Notes: generated from the letters alone by a model not told the origin. A stretch of DNA of 59,715 bases from Chlorobiaceae bacterium (GCA_013334435.1 JAAXXP010000003.1:1-59715), one strand, 5' to 3'; counted from the first letter of the stretch, positions 1-10,330 are shown. Program-made: numbers and translations.

Positions 1-209
1 CGATCTCCTTCGACATCGCCTGGTACGAGCAGAAGGCCGTTACCGTGCTGCTTGCGCTGCTCTATCTCGGCGTGAAAGGCATCCGTCTCGGACCGACGCT
101 TCCCGAGTTCCTCACGCCCAACGTGGCGGCGGTGCTTGTCGAGAAGTTCGGCATCAAGGGTATCGGAACGGTTGAGGAGGATGTAGACGCGATGATGGCT
201 GGCGTTTGA
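1..209 (+). CDS. hcp: Hybrid cluster protein / hydroxylamine reductase, C-terminal fragment (5' truncated by window)
   Basis: Frame 2 reads ...[68 protein letters not shown], typical of the Hcp C-terminus. Confidence 0.85.
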   Translation, partial: ISFDIAWYEQKAVTVLLALLYLGVKGIRLGPTLPEFLTPNVAAVLVEKFGIKGIGTVEEDVDAMMAGV

Positions 210-240
210 TGTTGCCCATGTTTTTCATCATACCCAGTTC

Positions 241-272
241 AACGGCGGGCTTCGGCCCGTCGTTTGTATTTA
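241..272 (+). terminator. Possible terminator hairpin after hcp
   Basis: aacggcgggc-ttcg-gcccgtcgtt hairpin (one G-U pair) followed by an imperfect T-rich tract. Confidence 0.45.
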
Positions 273-342
273 TTCGGTTTGATGCTGGAGGAATAGGTCC
301 CGGAGACGGGCTGTTCGGGCTGGGATGAGAGGCGGTTACCTG

Positions 343-633
343 TTACTCAGCCAGAGCCCGTTTGACTGCTTCGGGTTCACGAGCGATAACCTGCAACAGA
401 ATTCTTGCCGACCGTTCCGGCTGGCGGCGTTTTTGCTCCCACTCCTGTACGGCCCGAACATCGAAACCGAATCGAATGGAAAACTCCGGTTGCGTCAGTC
501 CCAAACCGAGCCGGATTGCCTTGACATCGACCTCTTCCGGAACATGCGCAACAAAGCCTTCCGTGATTTCGCCGCGAGCGTAGGCCAGAGCCTGCCGGGC
601 TGATTTGATCAGTTTACTTCCTGCCTTTGACAT
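343..633 (-). CDS. XRE/HTH antitoxin-like transcriptional regulator (NadS/HigA-like)
   Basis: 96 aa; HTH-like ...[60 protein letters not shown]. Confidence 0.75.
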   Translation of the reverse strand: MSKAGSKLIKSARQALAYARGEITEGFVAHVPEEVDVKAIRLGLGLTQPEFSIRFGFDVRAVQEWEQKRRQPERSARILLQVIAREPEAVKRALAE

Positions 634-819
634 GGCGTTTGACTCCTTCTCTGTAGGCTTCGGCTATCGATCCCAAAACCTCTTTCAATTCGTTTCTTTC
701 AGATGTTGAGTGGATGCGGGAAAATTGGTTTGCAGCGTATTGTTGCCTCATTTACTTACGTTCCTAAGCCCCGCGCGCCTAATCTGCATTTTTAAGTACG
801 GGATTTCTAACGACCAAGC

Positions 820-1293
820 TCACCGGCGGCAATGGGGCGCAGCGGAATTGCTGTCAGGTAGAGAATTTTGTTCTGCGCTTTTATTGCCTGATAAGAATCC
901 ATAAATCTTTTCTGTAACAATTTTCAGATTATTGATTTCACATTCCCAAATCACTAAGGAATCCCATCCCATTGCTTTCAGATCGGATTGATGTTTGATG
1001 TCCCTCTCCGTGTTACGTTGGATTTTCTCAGTCCAATATTCCGAATTTGTTTTTGGCGCACGATGGCCTCTTGCGCAGTTGTGCCCATGCCAGAAGCAAC
1101 CGTGAACAAAAATGATTTTCTTGCGGGAAGGAAAAACAAGGTCTGGCTTTCCGGGAAGGTCATTTCTGTGAAGCCGGAAACGGAATCCGAGGCGGTGGAC
1201 AAGAGAGCGAACCTTGAGTTCGGGAGAGGTGTTTTTCTCCCGAACCTGGCGCATGATCCAGCTTCTTTTCTCGCTCGGGAAAATATCCATCAT
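820..1293 (-). CDS. vsr: Very short patch repair (Vsr) DNA mismatch endonuclease
   Basis: 157 aa; RSWIMRQVREKNTSPELKVRSLVHRLGFRFRLHRNDLPGKPDLVFPSRKKIIFVHGCFWHGHNC. Confidence 0.95.
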   Translation of the reverse strand: MMDIFPSEKRSWIMRQVREKNTSPELKVRSLVHRLGFRFRLHRNDLPGKPDLVFPSRKKIIFVHGCFWHGHNCARGHRAPKTNSEYWTEKIQRNTERDIKHQSDLKAMGWDSLVIWECEINNLKIVTEKIYGFLSGNKSAEQNSLPDSNSAAPHCRR

Positions 1294-2216
1294 CGAGCCA
1301 AGTCAATTCTCAGGCTTGGATCGGTTTCGCATTCGTCCACAATGGCGTTGTATTCGGAGATAAGCTGTTCCGCCGTGGTTCGGCGACCAGCCTGGGCGAA
1401 TTTACCGATTTCGTACAGGTTGCCAGCTATGAACTGCTCCACCTCAAAAATATCAAGCCTGTCGGCCATGTCGGCCTGTTCGGCAAGCCCTTCAGCTAAC
1501 ACTGCGCCTCGATAAATGGTGATAATGACGGGTTTCATTCCGTTATCGAGATTTCTTCTACATTTGCGGATAAGCGCTTCGGATGGGGCTGTTGTTACAT
1601 GAATAGCAACATCTTCCACGATGAAATCACCCTCCCGCCCTGATACGTCGTCAGCGACGTTTGCGCCGTGATGCTGGAGCGGCACGTCGAGCAGGAGGTT
1701 CAGTTTCGCGCCAACAAGATGTTGCAGCATAGTCCCAACAAAAGTCGAACCGTTGGCCTGTGCTTGCCGTTTTTCAGCTTGCGAAAGCAAATCCCGAATC
1801 ACAGCGCGGAGCGATTTGGAAGCATCGAACCGCAGGACGAAGGGTTTGCCAGAAAAAAACTCCCTCACACGTTCAATCCACCACGCTTCCAACAGTTCGA
1901 AATCAACGGGGCCTGAAGTATGAAGCTCGTTCAGGAAGGCAACATACTTTCGCATGTTGCCCACGCTGCCTCTGCTGGTGCGTCCTCCTTCCTCGGCAAG
2001 TACGCGATCAATGCCATGTGTTTTCAGAATACATTGCACCGCTGATTTCCCAAGGCCTATGACCTGCCCGCCGCCCTCGGTAAGCAGGGCTTTCGGGTCA
2101 AGCGGCAATCCGAGTTTCTTTCCATGTTGTGTCACGACCAAGGCGACGCATAGCGGTCCTTTGCCTTTCATGTGGTTTTTCTGAGCAAATTCCTTGAGTT
2201 TTTCATTGAAGGGCAT
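1290..2216 (-). CDS. DUF4928-like protein, putative type II restriction endonuclease
   Basis: 308 aa ORF between the C5 methyltransferase and vsr, sharing start/stop overlaps with both; sequence resembles DUF4928 from memory. Confidence 0.65.
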   Translation of the reverse strand: MPFNEKLKEFAQKNHMKGKGPLCVALVVTQHGKKLGLPLDPKALLTEGGGQVIGLGKSAVQCILKTHGIDRVLAEEGGRTSRGSVGNMRKYVAFLNELHTSGPVDFELLEAWWIERVREFFSGKPFVLRFDASKSLRAVIRDLLSQAEKRQAQANGSTFVGTMLQHLVGAKLNLLLDVPLQHHGANVADDVSGREGDFIVEDVAIHVTTAPSEALIRKCRRNLDNGMKPVIITIYRGAVLAEGLAEQADMADRLDIFEVEQFIAGNLYEIGKFAQAGRRTTAEQLISEYNAIVDECETDPSLRIDLAR

Positions 2217-3292
2217 CAGAAACCTCTTTCTTTTATAAGTTCGGCGAGTGGCGAAAGTAGATTCTCCGCAAGATAGCGGGAAACCGGTACGGCTACGGCG
2301 TCGCCCATTGCCTTGTATCCGTCGTTATAGGTGCCGGGAAGTAAGTAATTTTTTGGGGCACCCATCAGGGCCGCCGCTTCCCTGACTGTAAGTAGTCTGG
2401 TCCTGAATGATCTGTTGTCTTTTATGACCAGAAATTGACGGCTGCTACCTCCTTCAGGGGTTCGTAGACATCCGGCGACGCCATCGAAACGCAACTCCAA
2501 AACCTGTCGGCCGTGCCGAATGCGCTTATAACCAGGGAAAACCGCTCTTTCGTTCTGGGATGCAGCTGTCATTTTTTCACGGTGTTTTTCCGGCACCAAT
2601 GCCAACAAGCGCTCCTGTTTTTCAGGTTCATCACATGGCGCGGAAAATTCAATAAAATCGTCGAGTTTCTTTTTTCTTGATGGAGGCTTGGGAATGTCCC
2701 ACCAAATCCAGCCTTTCAAACCCTCTGCTGCTCGGACAATGGAGGCGGGATGGCACCAAGCCGGTTGATTTGCTTCAAATCGTTCGATCGGTATGTTTGC
2801 ATCCACGGCGATGACAAAAACACGCTTTCTTGATTGCGGCACCCAATGGGAGGCGTCAATCACGACCGCGCCGACTTTGTATCCCCGTTCAATCAATGCG
2901 TTATGCAGTTTTCGGTAGTGTTCACCTTGAGCGGCTGAAATCAGGCCGACAACATTTTCAGCGACTGCCAAAGGGGGGCGTTTCGGAAGTTCATCCATCA
3001 CCCTGAGCCACTGCCAGACCATACCGCTTCTTGAGCTGGAAAGTCCACCCATGTTTCCGGCCAAGGAAAGATCCTGACACGGAAAACTACCCCATGACAA
3101 AAGCGCCTGGGGCAAATCAGCGCCATTCACATCCTCGATTGAACCAAGATGGAAAACGTTGTTATCGTGGTTGGCGCAAAAAACCCTGGCCTTTTTTTTA
3201 CAGATGTCGTTTGCCCAGACAGTTTGAAAAAAGCCTTTCAGCCCTTCAGCTACCAGCCCGCTTCCTGCAAAAAAATCTAAACAGGTTGGCAT
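2216..3292 (-). CDS. DNA (cytosine-5-)-methyltransferase
   Basis: Motifs FFAGSG (I), GSFPCQDLSLAG (IV), ENVVG (VI), QSRKRVFVIA (VIII). Start placed at MPTCLDFF; the ORF extends to 3391. Confidence 0.95.
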   Translation of the reverse strand: MPTCLDFFAGSGLVAEGLKGFFQTVWANDICKKKARVFCANHDNNVFHLGSIEDVNGADLPQALLSWGSFPCQDLSLAGNMGGLSSSRSGMVWQWLRVMDELPKRPPLAVAENVVGLISAAQGEHYRKLHNALIERGYKVGAVVIDASHWVPQSRKRVFVIAVDANIPIERFEANQPAWCHPASIVRAAEGLKGWIWWDIPKPPSRKKKLDDFIEFSAPCDEPEKQERLLALVPEKHREKMTAASQNERAVFPGYKRIRHGRQVLELRFDGVAGCLRTPEGGSSRQFLVIKDNRSFRTRLLTVREAAALMGAPKNYLLPGTYNDGYKAMGDAVAVPVSRYLAENLLSPLAELIKERGF

Positions 3293-3876
3293 GGGTTCTT
3301 CTCTGTTTATCGTCACAAGTTTCCGATCACAATTATTTTCACTTTGCTGAGATATATTGCGCATAACATTGATCATATGGTTTCCGCACAAAATAACCGG
3401 TATTTAATTATTAGTCCGTATAAGAGGCCTGCGGACATCTATCAAGACGACCTGTCAGGTCCATGATAATATTTTTTAACTGTCGAGACTGCAATTTATT
3501 CAGGGGTCTTGTGCTGACCCGTACAGGCCCATTTTATTCGCCGTCCATCGACGGAACGGCAGCCACCAGACGAAACCAAATTACAGTGATTGACGCTGCA
3601 TTCAGATAGTCTTGCTACAAGACAAAATAGGTAATCTATCTCAATATTACGTTTGTGCTTGCGCGAAAAAGCGTATGCAGTTTTTGCGTTTTCTTCTTGA
3701 GCAGCCGGTTCCTCATCACGAACACGCCAGTCCTGATCCTCTGAACCGGCAATGCATGGCCGCCGTTATCCGTTTGTAGGAAAATGCTCCGGGGTATCTA
3801 TATTGCTGTTGTAGAGCACGCCGTGCTCTGGTTGCCTGTTCGGGACCCGAATCCTGTAACAAATGGCAGGCCTCCA

Positions 3877-4935
3877 ATGATACATACCTTCAGAACTGTT
3901 TTTGCCGTGCTGCTGCTGGCGCTGGAACTTGCCGGGTGCACCGCATCCTATCTGGCTGTGCAGCAGCGCCCGATTCTTTCGCTGTTGTACGCGACCGACC
4001 GGGCCAGGTCCGGAAGCAGCGAACCGGGGGAGTTCTACAATTCGGATCACGCTCCGCTGCAGTATGGTACCTGCACTGTCTCGGTGCCGCAAAAGCATCA
4101 GATAGCCGAGCTTGAAACGCCGGTGCTGCGCATGCATCCGGAACGTCATTTTGAACTTCTTTCGATCGATACCCTCGACCAGCAGGTTTTTTTCGATAAA
4201 GTGGGGCTCTTCATGCAGCGGACCGGCAGCCGGAAAACTGCTCTGGTATTTGTTCACGGTTTCAACATAAGCTTCGAGGCCGCCGCCCTGCGCATGGCCC
4301 AGATGACCTCCGATCTCGATTTCAGAGGCACACCGCTGGTCTACAGCTGGCCGTCGGACGCCTCGCTCGGTTCATATCGCAAGGACGAACGGAGCGTTGT
4401 CGAAACCGAAGGCAATCTGTACCGTTTTCTTTCCGGTATAGCCGAGCGCTCCGGCAAGGCAGGCATCTATCTGCTTGCCCACAGCATGGGAACCCGTGCC
4501 CTGACCTCGGCTTTCATCATGCTTGCCAAAGAGCGCCCCGAACTGCTTTCCCGTTTCGCGGCCATCGTGCTTGCCGCGCCGGATATCAATGCGGAACGCT
4601 TCAGACGGGAACTGGCGCCATCCCTGGCAGGCAACGGAGTGCCGGTAACGCTCTACGCTTCGCGTTCGGACAATGCGCTCATGATCTCCGAAAATGTCAA
4701 CGGCAACCCGAGGGCCGGTGAAGTCACGGATATTCCGCTTATCGTGCCCGGCATTGAAACCATCGACGCCACCGATGTCGACAGCGATCTTCTCGGGCAC
4801 GCCTATTACAACCGTTCCAGAACGGTGCTTTCGGACATGTTTTATATCATCAGCAGGGGGCTTCCCGCCTCGGAGCGTTTTTCTCTCCAGCCGGTCGATA
4901 CCCCGGAGGGGCGGTACTGGAGGTTCCGTAAATAG
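3877..4935 (+). CDS. Alpha/beta hydrolase lipoprotein (DUF900-like)
   Basis: Lipobox LALELAGC near the N-terminus, VFVHGFN, nucleophile elbow LLAHSMGTR. Start refined from the 3784 ORF. Confidence 0.85.
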   Translation: MIHTFRTVFAVLLLALELAGCTASYLAVQQRPILSLLYATDRARSGSSEPGEFYNSDHAPLQYGTCTVSVPQKHQIAELETPVLRMHPERHFELLSIDTLDQQVFFDKVGLFMQRTGSRKTALVFVHGFNISFEAAALRMAQMTSDLDFRGTPLVYSWPSDASLGSYRKDERSVVETEGNLYRFLSGIAERSGKAGIYLLAHSMGTRALTSAFIMLAKERPELLSRFAAIVLAAPDINAERFRRELAPSLAGNGVPVTLYASRSDNALMISENVNGNPRAGEVTDIPLIVPGIETIDATDVDSDLLGHAYYNRSRTVLSDMFYIISRGLPASERFSLQPVDTPEGRYWRFRK

Positions 4936-4996
4936 CCTCATTGCGGCAAGACTGGCTTTTCGGGGGGAAATCGGCGGAAATGCCTTACATTCTCCA

Positions 4997-6850
4997 ATGC
5001 CTGTCAACGATTCCACGCTTGAGGGAACCCTGCGAAGGGTTTTCGGTTTTTCCGGTTTCCGCGCGAACCAGAAAGAGATCATTCTTGCTCTCATGTCGGG
5101 GCAGGACGCCTTTGCCGTCATGCCGACCGGAGGGGGCAAATCGCTCTGCTACCAGCTCCCTTCCGTGATGATGCCGGGAACCTGCCTGGTGGTCAGTCCG
5201 CTCATCGCCCTGATGAAAGACCAGGTGGACGGGGCGCGCTCCAACGGCATCAGGGCTGCGTATCTGAACAGCTCCCTGGACGAGGCGGAGCGCCGGAATG
5301 TCATGCAGCAGCTGCTCTCCAACTCCCTCGATCTGCTCTATATCGCGCCGGAGCGGTTTGCGCTCGACCATTTTCAGGAGATGCTCAGAAGGGTGCAGAT
5401 CAGTCTTGCCGTCGTCGACGAAGCCCACTGCATCTCCGAGTGGGGGCACGATTTCCGGCCCGATTATCTGTCGCTTTCGGCTCTCGTGACGCTGTTGCCG
5501 GAAGTCCCTGTCGCCGCGTTCACCGCGACGGCGACGCACCGGGTAGTGCAGGATATCCGGAACCGGCTTCGCCTCCGCACTCCCTATACCGTCAGGGCCT
5601 CCTTCGACCGCCCCAATCTCTACTATGAAGTTGTCTTCAAGGACAATGCCGACGCCCAGCTTGTTTCGCTGCTCCGGCAGAACCCCGGACGCTCGGGCAT
5701 CATCTACCGCACGAGCCGGAAAAGTGTGAACGATACGGCCGCGATGCTGCAGTCGAAGGGGTTCAGGGTGCTGCCCTACCATGCAGGACTCTCCGATGAA
5801 GATCGCAGGAAAAACCAGGACGCGTTTATCCGCGACGAGATCGACGTGATCGTCGCCACCATCGCTTTCGGAATGGGGATCGACAAGCCCGATATCCGGT
5901 TCGTGATCCATGCCGACCTGCCGAAAAGCATCGAGAACTACTATCAGGAGACCGGGCGCGCTGGCCGCGACGGCGAAAAGGCTCACTGTACCCTGCTTTT
6001 CTCACAGGCCGATATCCACGGCGTGCGTTTTTACATCGACGCTATCGCCGGAGAGCAGGAACGCGCCAGGGCGCTCGCCTCGCTTTCCGAAATTTCGGCC
6101 TTTGCCTCTTCCCCGGTTTGCCGGCGCAAAACCCTGCTCGGCCACTTCGGGGAAACCTTTCCGCACGAGAACTGCGGCTCCTGCGATATCTGCTGCCAGC
6201 CGAGGGACACGGTGGACTGTTCGCGGGAGGCGCAGATGCTGCTGTCGGCGATTGTAAGGACCGAAGAGCGGTTCGGGGCGTCGCACATCGTCGATATCGT
6301 AACCGGCAGTCGAAACAGGAAAATCCTTGAGCTGGGGCACGACCGCCTGAAAACCTGGGGTGTGGGAAAGGAGCGAAGCAAAAAATTCTGGCGGCAGCTT
6401 ATCGATGAACTGCTCGTGCGCCGGATTGTAGCCCGAAGTGAAGGGCTCTATCCCGTGCTTGTGCTTCTGCCGAAAGCCGTCGCTATCCTTCGGAAGGAGG
6501 AGACCGTCCATATGAGCACGCTCAGGGAATCTTCCGTGGCCGCAAAAACGAAGGGGAGCCCGGCGGATATTGCCCGCCCGGAACTGTTCGGGCTGCTTCG
6601 CGCATTGCGCCGCGAGATTGCCGAAGAAATGAACATTCCTCCCTATGTGGTTTTTTCCGACCGTTCGCTCGGCGAGATGGCTCAGGGCATGCCGCAAAGT
6701 GATGAAGAGCTGCTGGCCGTTTCAGGAGTTGGGGAGGTCAAGCTTCGCCGTTACGGGAGGCGTTTTCTCGACCTGATAGAGCGGTACAGGAACAGTTCCG
6801 GAGGCGGCGAAGCATTCGGGGCATCCGGTCCGGCGGCGGATGAAGGGTAA
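4997..6850 (+). CDS. recQ: ATP-dependent DNA helicase RecQ
   Basis: MPTGGGKSLCYQLPS (Walker A), DEAHCISEWGHDFRPDY, GMGIDKPDIRFVIH, QETGRAGRDG, C-terminal HRDC-like segment. Start refined from the 4694 ORF. Confidence 0.95.
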   Translation: MPVNDSTLEGTLRRVFGFSGFRANQKEIILALMSGQDAFAVMPTGGGKSLCYQLPSVMMPGTCLVVSPLIALMKDQVDGARSNGIRAAYLNSSLDEAERRNVMQQLLSNSLDLLYIAPERFALDHFQEMLRRVQISLAVVDEAHCISEWGHDFRPDYLSLSALVTLLPEVPVAAFTATATHRVVQDIRNRLRLRTPYTVRASFDRPNLYYEVVFKDNADAQLVSLLRQNPGRSGIIYRTSRKSVNDTAAMLQSKGFRVLPYHAGLSDEDRRKNQDAFIRDEIDVIVATIAFGMGIDKPDIRFVIHADLPKSIENYYQETGRAGRDGEKAHCTLLFSQADIHGVRFYIDAIAGEQERARALASLSEISAFASSPVCRRKTLLGHFGETFPHENCGSCDICCQPRDTVDCSREAQMLLSAIVRTEERFGASHIVDIVTGSRNRKILELGHDRLKTWGVGKERSKKFWRQLIDELLVRRIVARSEGLYPVLVLLPKAVAILRKEETVHMSTLRESSVAAKTKGSPADIARPELFGLLRALRREIAEEMNIPPYVVFSDRSLGEMAQGMPQSDEELLAVSGVGEVKLRRYGRRFLDLIERYRNSSGGGEAFGASGPAADEG

Positions 6851-6907
6851 TGGCGAGAGCTGCTGACGGCAGCCTTCCGGCCGTTACCCTTCGGTGTGCA
6901 ACGTGCG

Positions 6908-7648
6908 TTACTTCTGGGTCTCGGGATTTCCTGCGCGGTTCATCTCCTCTGCAAGATTGACCTCTTTGACACTGTAGCCTGCAGGGATATCGAATTTCGA
7001 GGAGGGCACGGGGGCGTTTTCCTCGATTTTCGAGGCGATGACGGTGATGCCGCCCATCTGGCTCTTCATCACGATGTTCTTGTACATGACGCCGTATACC
7101 CTTGCCTCCGGCTGCTCCTTGTTGAGCGCCACGGAATATTTCTTGCCGGTTACGCCGGCGATCTCTTCGGTTCCCTCCTCACGGTAATCGAAGTTCTTTT
7201 TCAGCTCTTCCACATCGAGAGTCTTTCCCATCATGAGCGCCATTTCGCGCATCTCTTTCATATCGGTTTTTGTCGCCTCCCTGCTTGTCTCGTCCTTCCC
7301 GTTGACGGTTTTTTTGATCTCGTAGGAAATGCTGTAATCCCCGTCGGTGATCTCCATTTTGTGCTCGAAGGATTTCATGCCCATGATATCGGATTCCAGA
7401 ACCGTCTCCCTGGCTTCCCGGCGTCCGTAGTCATCGAAATAGAGCGTCTCGCTGCTTTTTACCCCCATCATGCTAACCGGTTCGTAATGGACTATGCCGG
7501 ATTTTACCTCGTAACGTTTCTGCATCGAACCAGACGATGCTGCGGCCGGAGAGCCGGATCCGGCGGAATCGTTTTTTGAACATCCGGTAAAAAGAGCGAG
7601 AGCTGAAAGCAGGACAACTCCTGCCGTCTTTTTCGTGAAATGGTTCAT
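6908..7648 (-). CDS. Hypothetical lipoprotein
   Basis: 246 aa with signal peptide and lipobox ALFTGC. Confidence 0.75.
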   Translation of the reverse strand: MNHFTKKTAGVVLLSALALFTGCSKNDSAGSGSPAAASSGSMQKRYEVKSGIVHYEPVSMMGVKSSETLYFDDYGRREARETVLESDIMGMKSFEHKMEITDGDYSISYEIKKTVNGKDETSREATKTDMKEMREMALMMGKTLDVEELKKNFDYREEGTEEIAGVTGKKYSVALNKEQPEARVYGVMYKNIVMKSQMGGITVIASKIEENAPVPSSKFDIPAGYSVKEVNLAEEMNRAGNPETQK

Positions 7649-7884
7649 TATGGGCTTGGTTTAGATATCGTGTTTATTTTTATGAATTTGCAGTATTTGC
7701 CGATGGGTTTTCCGCTGGAATATAGTTCTCAGGGTCAAAAAAAATAAAAAAATAAGGCAATGTTGTTCTTTTGGCGTAAAATCTTGCGGCGGCGCATCAG
7801 TTGAGGCGCCCCGATTTTCCTGTCTGCGCTGCCGCAGAACCGCCGGATTTTTTTTGTGCGGCAGGATGCCGCGACAGGGTTCGG

Positions 7885-9285
7885 TTATTTTATGCCTTCG
7901 AGTACTTTGGGGCTGACGCCGTGCTGGCGCTCGAATTCGGCGAGCTGACTGCGCAGGTGGTTCCTGAAGGCAAGGCTGGTGACCAGGTTTATCAGCTTTT
8001 TCGGGTTGTACCAGGTTCGGGCGGCGATGTGGCGCCAGGAGTAGATGCCGGTATAGCTTTTGAGCACCTTGTACTGGAAGAGCAGGGGATCGTATCGGTC
8101 TGATTTGATGACCAGGTGCAGGGCGTTGTATTTTTCCCAGTCCTCGTCGGTGATGAGACCCTTGTTTTTGTAATCCCAGTACATCTGGGTGCCGGGGTAC
8201 GGGGTGATGATCTGGAATATCGGCATGAAGATATGGTTCTTCGTCACGAAACCGACAAGTTCGTCGATATCCTCGAAGGTATCGATGGCCGGATTCATGA
8301 GGAAGTTTCCCTGGATGTTCAGGCCGGCTTTGCGGCAGTCATCGATGATTTTGGAATATTTTTCCGCCGAGTTGACATGGCCCTTGTTGTAGGCTTCAAG
8401 GGTGCTCTGTTTGATCGATTCAAGTCCGGCCAGCACGAAATTGCAGCCGGCGTCAACCAGCTTTTTGACGGTTTCGGGATCTTCAAGGAAGTTCACGCTC
8501 AGAAAAACGCTGAACGTTATATCGCACTCCTTGAGCAGATCGAGCGATTCCCAAAGCTTTTTCTTGTTGATGCCGAGATTTTCATCGGTCAGCATGAACC
8601 AGGGTTTCGATGACCGGCCGCTTTCCCTGAAGAAATATTTTTTTGCGGCTTCCACCTGCTGCCTGAGCAGTTCGGGCTTCTGCGAGCGGTACTGTTTTCC
8701 CGTGAAGTTCGGCGTTACGCAGAACGAACAGTTGAAAGGGCAGCCGCGGGTGAGGTAGATGGGGATGGATTTCGTGCCGTCAACCTTTCCCCTTTTGGAT
8801 ACTTTTGCGATACGCGCATAGTCGATCGGGGTGATCTCCTTGACCGGCGGAAAATCCTTCGAGTTGTAGAGCGGTTTCAGGTTGCCGGCGGCCACATCGT
8901 CGAGCACGGTTGTCCAGAGGTTGTCGGCTTCTCCGACGACGATGCTGTCCGCATGTTTTGCGGCTTCTTCGGAATTGAAGGAGATATGCAGGCCGCCCAG
9001 CACGACTTTTTTGCCGTGAACCCTGAAGGTATCGGCAATTTCATAGGCCCTGGTGGCTTCGAGCGTCCGGGACGTGATGCCTACAAGATCGTAGTCCCCG
9101 TCGTAGTTGATCGGATCGTGAAAGTGTTCGTCAACGAGTTCTATCTCATGCTGCTGCGGCGTCAGGCTTACCAGAACAGCCAGAGCCATATGGAAGAGCG
9201 GCTTCTGGTTGCTGTCGTCATCCATTTTGCCCTGAGGTGAAATAAGGAGGATTTTCAGGGCTCTTGTCGCTTCAGGTTTCAGCAT
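7885..9285 (-). CDS. bchQ: B12-binding domain radical SAM protein; likely bacteriochlorophyllide C-8(2) methyltransferase BchQ
   Basis: N-terminal cobalamin-binding-like domain, radical [11 protein letters not shown] motif; divergent from bchV and near the RLP gene, as remembered for C. tepidum CT1777/CT1776/CT1772. Confidence 0.72.
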   Translation of the reverse strand: MLKPEATRALKILLISPQGKMDDDSNQKPLFHMALAVLVSLTPQQHEIELVDEHFHDPINYDGDYDLVGITSRTLEATRAYEIADTFRVHGKKVVLGGLHISFNSEEAAKHADSIVVGEADNLWTTVLDDVAAGNLKPLYNSKDFPPVKEITPIDYARIAKVSKRGKVDGTKSIPIYLTRGCPFNCSFCVTPNFTGKQYRSQKPELLRQQVEAAKKYFFRESGRSSKPWFMLTDENLGINKKKLWESLDLLKECDITFSVFLSVNFLEDPETVKKLVDAGCNFVLAGLESIKQSTLEAYNKGHVNSAEKYSKIIDDCRKAGLNIQGNFLMNPAIDTFEDIDELVGFVTKNHIFMPIFQIITPYPGTQMYWDYKNKGLITDEDWEKYNALHLVIKSDRYDPLLFQYKVLKSYTGIYSWRHIAARTWYNPKKLINLVTSLAFRNHLRSQLAEFERQHGVSPKVLEGIK

Positions 9286-9592
9286 GTACATCCGGTGGAA
9301 CGAGCAAAATTGAAAAAAACTCACGGAAGAAAGCGTGCTTTCTTTTCTCAAGAAAGGTCAAGAACAGTTTAAACTTTAAAATAGGCCATTTTTCCGGAAA
9401 AAAAAGACATCTCGGAAGCTCTTGCCCTGGACACGGTCCGAATACGTCGCCGTTTCCTGTGTTCAGGCCGAGCTTGCGGCTTTTTCTCTCCCCTCCATTT
9501 TACTATATTCCCTGCTTTATGTTCCTGGCGCGCCGGCGGGAAAGCCGGGTGTCGGTACAACAGTTTTTTCAGTCAAGCGCAGCAGTTTCTTT

Positions 9593-10066
9593 ATGCCTCG
9601 TTATACTCCCGAACAGCTTGCCAAACGGAATGCGTCGATCTGGACCGATATCCAGATTATTCTCGCTCCGATCCAGTTTCTTGTTTTCGTGACCGGCGTG
9701 TCCGTCACGGTGCTCTACCTGAATGGCCTTTTCATTTCGAATTTTTACTGGGTGAGCGTGGCGATTCTTTTCAAGACCCTCTTTTTCGCCCTGCTGTTCA
9801 TTACCGGAATGTTTTTCGAAAAGGAAATTTTCAACAAGTGGGTCTATTCGAAAGAGTTTCTGTGGGAGGATATCGGCAGTACGGTGGCGGCGGCGTTCCA
9901 TCTGCTTTATTTTGTCATGGCCTATCTCGGTTATTCCGATGATGTTCTGGTCTGGGAAGCCTTTCTGGCCTATTTCACCTATATCATCAATGCGCTTCAG
10001 TATCTGGTGCGCATTATCCTGGAAAAGCTCAATGAACGGAAACTCCGGATCGAAGGAAAGATCTGA
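9593..10066 (+). CDS. bchV: 3-vinyl bacteriochlorophyllide hydratase, BchF/BchV family
   Basis: [35 protein letters not shown]... matches the BchF family N-terminus; predicted membrane protein. BchV chosen over BchF by neighbourhood. Confidence 0.8.
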   Translation: MPRYTPEQLAKRNASIWTDIQIILAPIQFLVFVTGVSVTVLYLNGLFISNFYWVSVAILFKTLFFALLFITGMFFEKEIFNKWVYSKEFLWEDIGSTVAAAFHLLYFVMAYLGYSDDVLVWEAFLAYFTYIINALQYLVRIILEKLNERKLRIEGKI

Positions 10067-10093
10067 GGCGAATTTTCCGGTTTGGGGGAGATT

Positions 10094-10330
10094 ATGGAAA
10101 ATCATATGAAATACAGTTTTACAAAGCTCTGGAACATAACTTTCCTTTTTGTCGGGCCGTTCTGGTTCGTTCTGGCATGGATGATATGGACTTCCGGCCA
10201 GCTTCAGACGTTCAGCGACAGGATGATCTACCTCGGGGTGGTTATTCCCGGCTTTCTCATCATCTATTTTTCGGGTTTTTTTATCGAAGGGTGGCATAAA
10301 AAGAAGCAGGAGAGGGCCTCCCGGAAATAA
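10094..10330 (+). CDS. Small two-TM membrane protein, hypothetical
   Basis: MENHMKYSFTKLWNITFLFVGPFWFVLAWMIW...; two hydrophobic segments; downstream of bchV. Confidence 0.65.
   Translation: MENHMKYSFTKLWNITFLFVGPFWFVLAWMIWTSGQLQTFSDRMIYLGVVIPGFLIIYFSGFFIEGWHKKKQERASRK

Noticed and set aside
988-1515. 175 aa plus-strand ORF opposite vsr and DUF4928
   Set aside because: Antisense to a recognisable Vsr; no RBS or domain support.
3391-3780. Possible transposase remnant (minus-strand reading ...VSSGGCRSVDGRRIKWACTGQHKTPE)
   Set aside because: Too short and without recognisable family signature or terminal inverted repeats.
4372-5986. Minus-strand ORFs (255 and 333 aa) opposite the hydrolase and recQ
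   Set aside because: Shadow ORFs; RecQ motifs on the plus strand are decisive.
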